This document shows, one piece after another, positions 30,690-34,196 of a stretch of DNA of 34,196 bases (the stretch's first letter is position 1; each line of letters opens with the position of its first letter). Below the pieces are notes generated by a model. It was given only the letters and a program-made list of their open reading frames with translations. It searched no databases and had not been told where the DNA came from. This stretch comes from Sphingobacteriales bacterium (lineage in GTDB: Bacteria; Bacteroidota; Bacteroidia; Chitinophagales; UBA2359), in the NCBI GenBank assembly GCA_016718845.1, contig JADKCK010000069.1, positions 1 through 34,196 on the forward strand, in the 5' to 3' direction. The position numbers and the translations under genes are program-made.

Positions 30690-32384
30690 ATGTTATCAAC
30701 TAAAAATATCCGCCAACTATTATTAAGCGGCATTGCTGTATCAACGCTGCTATTAACAGCCGCATTTGTAGACAACAGCCGCTATTTTGAGCTTATAAAA
30801 AACATAAGCCTATATGCCGAGGTCTACAAAACCCTAAACGATGATTACGTAGACAATATTGAACCCGCAGCTACTATGCGCAAAGGCATCGAGGCTATGC
30901 TCAAAACCCTCGACCCCTATACCAATTACCTAACATCTGCCGACATAGAAACCTACCGCCTAGAACAAAACGAAACAATGGGCTACATTGGAGCAACCGT
31001 TATATCGTACAACGATGCTATATACCTAAGCGATGTGTCGGAAGATTTACCCGCCTTTAAGGCTGGCTTGCGCGCCGGCAACCGCATTGTGGCAGTAGCC
31101 AACGAACCCATAGGCAAACGAACCGCCGCCGAAGTAAAAAAAGCCCTTCAAGGTCAAACCGATACCGACATAAGCATTACCGTACAAAATAACGATGGCA
31201 GCAACGAGCGCACCGTAAAAGTAATGCGCACCCGCGAAGAAACCAAAGCCGTACCCCACTTTGAGATGCTTGGCGATGGCATGGGCTACGTAAAATTAAC
31301 CACCTTTATGCGCCCCGATTGCTCGCAAGAGGTACGCGATGCCATTGAAGAACTACAAAAAAAGGGCGACCTAAAAGGATTAATCCTTGATTTACGCAAC
31401 AATGGCGGTGGATTACTCAACGAATCGGTAAAATTAGTAAACCTATTTGTGCCTAACAACCAAGTTATTGTGCGCATGAAAGGCAGAACCGAAGATACCC
31501 AAAAAGATTATAAAACCGAAAAAGAACCCCTTATACCTAACCTACCTATTGCCATACTTACCAACGACCACTCGGCATCGGCATCAGAAATAACAGCAGG
31601 CTCTATCCAAGATTTAGACCGAGGCGTTGTTGTAGGGCAACGCTCGTTTGGCAAAGGATTAGTGCAACACACCCGCGACATTGGTTATGGCAACCAATTT
31701 AAATTAACTATTGCCAAATACCTTACCCCAAGCGGGCGATGCGTACAAGCACTTAACTACACCAAACGATACACCGATGCATCAGCCTCGTCTGTCCCCG
31801 ACTCGTTGCGAACCGCCTACAAAACTAAAAACGGACGCACCGTTTTTGATGGCAGTGGCGTTGAACCCGACGTGGCAGTAGATAAACCTACCTCGTCAAA
31901 CATTGCCAAAAACTTAGTAGATAAATACCTAATTTTTGACTTTGCTAACCAATACAAACAAAAACACGACTCGATTGCAGCACCCAAAACATTTGCCCTA
32001 ACCGATGCCGAATACGACGAGTTTGTGAAATTTGTAAACGATAAAAAGTTTGATTACAACACCCAAACCGAAACACTTATCGAGCGACTAAACAAAACCA
32101 CCGACCGCGAACAATACGACCAAAGCGTGAAAGATATGGTAGCTAAACTAACCGAACAGGTAAAAGCCGAAAAGAAAAAAGAGCTGTATAGCTACAAAAC
32201 CGAAATAAAAAACCTGCTAACCCAAGAAATTATTGGGCGATATTACTACCAAAAAGGCAAAGTAGAAGCAAGCCTAAACAAAGACCCCGAAGTGCTAGCT
32301 GCCATTAGCACCCTAAGCAACCCCGTAAAATATAAACAACTGCTAACACCAAACAACAACAGCAACGACAAAGGAAAAAAATAA
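30690..32384 (+). CDS. S41 family C-terminal processing peptidase (second of tandem pair)
   Basis: The 564-residue paralogue of the preceding gene has the same layout: N-terminal hydrophobic segment (residues 10-26), PDZ domain (about 95-180, with AGLRAGNRIVAVANEPIG), MGYVKLTTF, LILDLRNNGGGLLNESV, HSASASEI with Ser297, and SFGKGLVQ with Lys322. Catalytic residues and their 25-residue spacing are kept, so both copies look active. Differences lie in the PDZ entry (ETMGYIGATV in place of TTGRYGGVGALI) and in the C-terminal tail, which ends in an Asn/Lys-rich stretch. It arose by tandem duplication and may differ in substrate. A palindromic terminator follows at 32416. Confidence 0.95.
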   Translation: MLSTKNIRQLLLSGIAVSTLLLTAAFVDNSRYFELIKNISLYAEVYKTLNDDYVDNIEPAATMRKGIEAMLKTLDPYTNYLTSADIETYRLEQNETMGYIGATVISYNDAIYLSDVSEDLPAFKAGLRAGNRIVAVANEPIGKRTAAEVKKALQGQTDTDISITVQNNDGSNERTVKVMRTREETKAVPHFEMLGDGMGYVKLTTFMRPDCSQEVRDAIEELQKKGDLKGLILDLRNNGGGLLNESVKLVNLFVPNNQVIVRMKGRTEDTQKDYKTEKEPLIPNLPIAILTNDHSASASEITAGSIQDLDRGVVVGQRSFGKGLVQHTRDIGYGNQFKLTIAKYLTPSGRCVQALNYTKRYTDASASSVPDSLRTAYKTKNGRTVFDGSGVEPDVAVDKPTSSNIAKNLVDKYLIFDFANQYKQKHDSIAAPKTFALTDAEYDEFVKFVNDKKFDYNTQTETLIERLNKTTDREQYDQSVKDMVAKLTEQVKAEKKKELYSYKTEIKNLLTQEIIGRYYYQKGKVEASLNKDPEVLAAISTLSNPVKYKQLLTPNNNSNDKGKK

Positions 32385-32415
32385 AGCACTCTGGCATTTA
32401 GGTGCAATTTATCAG

Positions 32416-32446
32416 TAGGGTTGGATGTACATCCAACCCTATTCTT
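32416..32446 (+). terminator. Intrinsic terminator after the S41 pair
   Basis: A perfect palindrome of arms TAGGGTTGGATGT and ACATCCAACCCTA (32416-32441) is followed by TTCTTTT. The rest of 32447-32740 is AT-rich leader for the next gene. Confidence 0.8.
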
Positions 32447-32618
32447 TTAATCCATTGCTATCAAAATATTTTATTTTTTTAATCTTTAAAATAAACAAAA
32501 ACACCAAAATAATAAACAAATGCTAGCAAATTTCACAAAAATACTCCCCAAACACCCTTAATTACTAAAAAAAAAGCAAAAAAAAATAAAAACAGGGCAT
32601 AAATTCCTAAAAATTAGG

Positions 32619-32626
32619 TATATTTG
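32619..32626 (+). promoter_or_regulatory. Promoter box for the decayed gene at 32741
   Basis: TATATTTG matches TAnnTTTG, 115 bases before the ATG at 32741. Confidence 0.5.
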
Positions 32627-32740
32627 TGCCAACGAAAGAACCCCAAACATTTAATTGACTTTACACAAAATTTGTCAATAAAAAACAATACAAATATTTA
32701 TATACTATTCACTTTCACTAACTTTTAAATCAAAATACTT

Positions 32741-33763
32741 ATGAGATTAATTATTCTACTCATCACTTTTTGTGCTTTACCGTTGCACTTAAAGCCCAAA
32801 TAAGCCCAGCCAAACTCAATCAAAAGTCAAAAACAAGTGGTTATCACCAAGCAAAACGGAACTGAATATATCGGAACAATTATTAGCGACGACGGACGCG
32901 AAATTCTAGGTTGTTGTTGATAAACTGGGGAAAATATACATTCCCAAATCAGACATAAAAAGCATTATTGAGGTAGAAGACCCTAAAGCGATAGTGCGGG
33001 GCGAGTATCGAGCTGCCGGCCCGTTTACTACACGATATGCGTTTACTACCAATGCTCTGCCCGTAAAAAAAGGCGAAGATTATGCAATGATAAATCTTTA
33101 TGGCGAAGTGCATTTTGCGGTTAGTAATCACCTCAATATAGGCGTCATCAACCTGGATAGCAAGCCCATTGGTGTTAGCACTAAAATACTCGTTTAAATC
33201 CAACAGATCAAAAGTCAACTTTTTCTGCGGAACATTACTTGGCACCACCGGATACTTAAACACATTTAAAGGATACGGCGGGCTTCATTGGCTAAGATGT
33301 AACCGTAGGAGATAGACAAAGTAACATTTCTTTTTCGGGCGGATATGCCTATTTGGCATCTGGTATTAAAACGCTATACCAATACCCGGCACCTACATCT
33401 ACCTACCCATCCTACCAAGAAAAAAGCAGAACCAATGATAAAAGGTCCAATTTTTCAGTAGCGGGTATTGCTAAAGGTTAGGTAGGAAACAGTTTTGTGT
33501 TCGACTCAATGATTGGCGTATTTAGCCAAGAAAAAACTAATGTTAACTATACAGACAACTTTAACATTTCTCCGCCTACAACAACCTATATCGTCACAAA
33601 AGAAAAAAAACTATATACTGCTTTGTTTTTAATGCCCGGCATGAGGTTTCAAAGTAACGAACGTAAGGCTTTCCAGGTTTCTTTGGCGGGTGCTGCCGTA
33701 TTTACTAAAACAGAAGACCAATCTTTCCCTATCCCGATGTGTTCGTGGTTTTATAAATTTTGA
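32741..33763 (+). pseudogene. Outer-membrane-like protein gene, multiply disrupted
   Basis: The start MRLIILLITFCALPL is a signal peptide that leaves frame at about 32788; one frame over it continues ALKAQISPAKLNQK. After another shift come VVITKQNGTEYIGTIISDDG and, from about 32930, KIYIPKSDIKSIIEVEDPK. An uninterrupted stretch at 32994-33197 reads AGPFTTRYAFTTNALPVKKG and MINLYGEVHFAVSNHLNIGV. Later pieces are GTLLGTTGYLNTFKGYGGLH, DVTVGDRQSNISFSGGYAYL and, after an in-frame TAG at 33479, VGNSFVFDSMIGVFSQEK, ending SFPIPMCSWFYKF. The alternating strands and the aromatic C-terminus suggest a beta-barrel outer membrane protein of about 330 residues. I do not know its function. At least five breaks plus a nonsense codon make it non-functional as written. 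Confidence 0.75.
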
Positions 33764-33800
33764 TACTTGTTGTTTTTATAAGCAACATTTGTCAAACTCC

Positions 33801-33844
33801 ATACGCCAAATTTGCAAACACCGTAAATTTGGCGTATGTTTTTG
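33801..33844 (+). terminator. Terminator-like palindrome after the decayed gene
   Basis: Perfect 13-base arms ATACGCCAAATTT (33801-33813) and AAATTTGGCGTAT (33825-33837) are followed by TGTTTTTG. It shares its core with the palindrome at 25962-26002. Confidence 0.75.
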
Positions 33845-33861
33845 TTAGCCCCCCAAACAAT

Positions 33862-33896
33862 AAACCGCCGCTGTAGCACTTACAACGGCGGTTTTG
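33862..33896. terminator. Bidirectional terminator between the decayed gene and the transposase remnant
   Basis: Arms AAACCGCCG and CGGCGGTTT extend inward through TGTA/TACA, with T runs on both strands. It lies directly beyond the transposase stop at 33898. Confidence 0.7.
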
Positions 33897-33897
33897 T

Positions 33898-34196
33898 TTA
33901 TGCCCCTTCTATTGGGTTAACCCAAGTTTTCTTTGTATTACCCAACTTTATGAGGAGCTTAGGTTTTTCGACCTTACAAAAAAGCCCCGCTGAACTGGAT
34001 ATTTGAACCCCAAGCTTCATAAATTTGCTTGGCTTAGTCCTTGGGTGTTGACCAATTGGTGAGCATAAAAAATTCACCTTGTCTATTTTCGAACTCAGAA
34101 GTAATTAGTTTTTGGGTGTCCATGATTCGCACAATTTCCGTCCAAGAGTGATGTATTTGCATTTGGGCTAATTGTTGCCGGACAAAATGGACGATA
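33898..34196 (-). pseudogene. Transposase remnant (IS1634/IS4-like C-terminus), cut by window edge
   Basis: On the minus strand, from the window edge, the translation reads IVHFVRQQLAQMQIHHSWTE, then IVRIMDTQKLITSEF and ENRQGEFFMLTNWSTPKD. The pattern SWTEIVRIM.TQK..T is one I associate with the C-terminal region of IS1634/IS4-like transposases. A TAA at about 34035 interrupts the frame; the same frame then goes on AKQIYEAWGSNIQFSGAF, and a last shift gives KVEKPKLLIKLGNTKKTWVN with a stop at 33898. A nonsense codon and a frameshift in the last 100 codons show decay. The 5' part lies outside the window and no terminal inverted repeat could be identified. Confidence 0.6.

Noticed and set aside
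1..34196. tRNA or rRNA genes
   Set aside because: No cloverleaf-like or rRNA-like sequence was recognised by eye in any intergenic region; a covariance search would be needed to exclude them.

Overview
The window reads as a chromosomal piece of a Bacteroidota bacterium. The evidence is a very large adhesin-like protein ending in a gliding-motility/type IX secretion C-terminal (CHU_C) domain, promoters of the TAnnTTTG type, no obvious Shine-Dalgarno sites, and Bacteroidota-type protein families (GH3-like adenylating enzyme, MmcQ/YjbR, tandem S41 peptidases, M61-PDZ peptidase). I cannot name the genus. Coding DNA is moderately AT-rich and the intergenic regions are packed with short tandem repeats.

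Layout, left to right. 1-2921 (minus): a Uma2-type nuclease cut by the window edge, then an alpha/beta hydrolase and a GH3-family protein that look co-transcribed. 3052-3690: an orphan promoter/terminator pair, a 21-bp minisatellite and small palindromes. 3760-9772 (minus): a roughly 2000-residue secreted T9SS-type protein, broken by one frameshift, preceded by two large tandem arrays lying between its probable promoter and its start codon. 10716-13490 (plus): a lipoprotein, a frameshifted ADP-ribosylglycohydrolase and a Fic protein. 13670-20636 (minus): a branched-chain amino acid operon ilvE-ilvD-ilvB-ilvN-ilvC, with an Ile/Val-rich leader peptide and an intrinsic terminator in front of ilvE that together look like a classical ribosome-mediated attenuator. 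The ilvB frame is interrupted several times. 20801-25567: a DUF2064 glycosyltransferase-like protein (minus), then on the plus strand a small membrane protein, a heavily frame-broken M61 peptidase and a polysaccharide-deacetylase-like protein. 26049-28121 (minus): FNR-type reductase, sterol-desaturase-type hydroxylase and a MmcQ/YjbR protein in one likely operon, again with repeat arrays in the leader. 28959-32384 (plus): two tandem S41 C-terminal processing peptidases. 32741-34196: a decayed outer-membrane-like gene and the 3' end of a decayed transposase.

The two strongest observations are the ilv attenuator, whose leader peptide, antiterminator and terminator can all be read directly, and a family of short repeats (words such as GAGTGAAA, GATGTGG, GGCGAAAT) that sits immediately upstream of the start codon of five minus-strand genes in one orientation. 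A third pattern is the uneven spread of frame breaks: ilvB, the M61 gene, the ADP-ribosylglycohydrolase, the CHU_C gene and the 32.7-33.8 kb gene are disrupted, while ilvD, ilvE, GH3 and both S41 genes are intact. Sequence alone cannot separate assembly indels from real decay.
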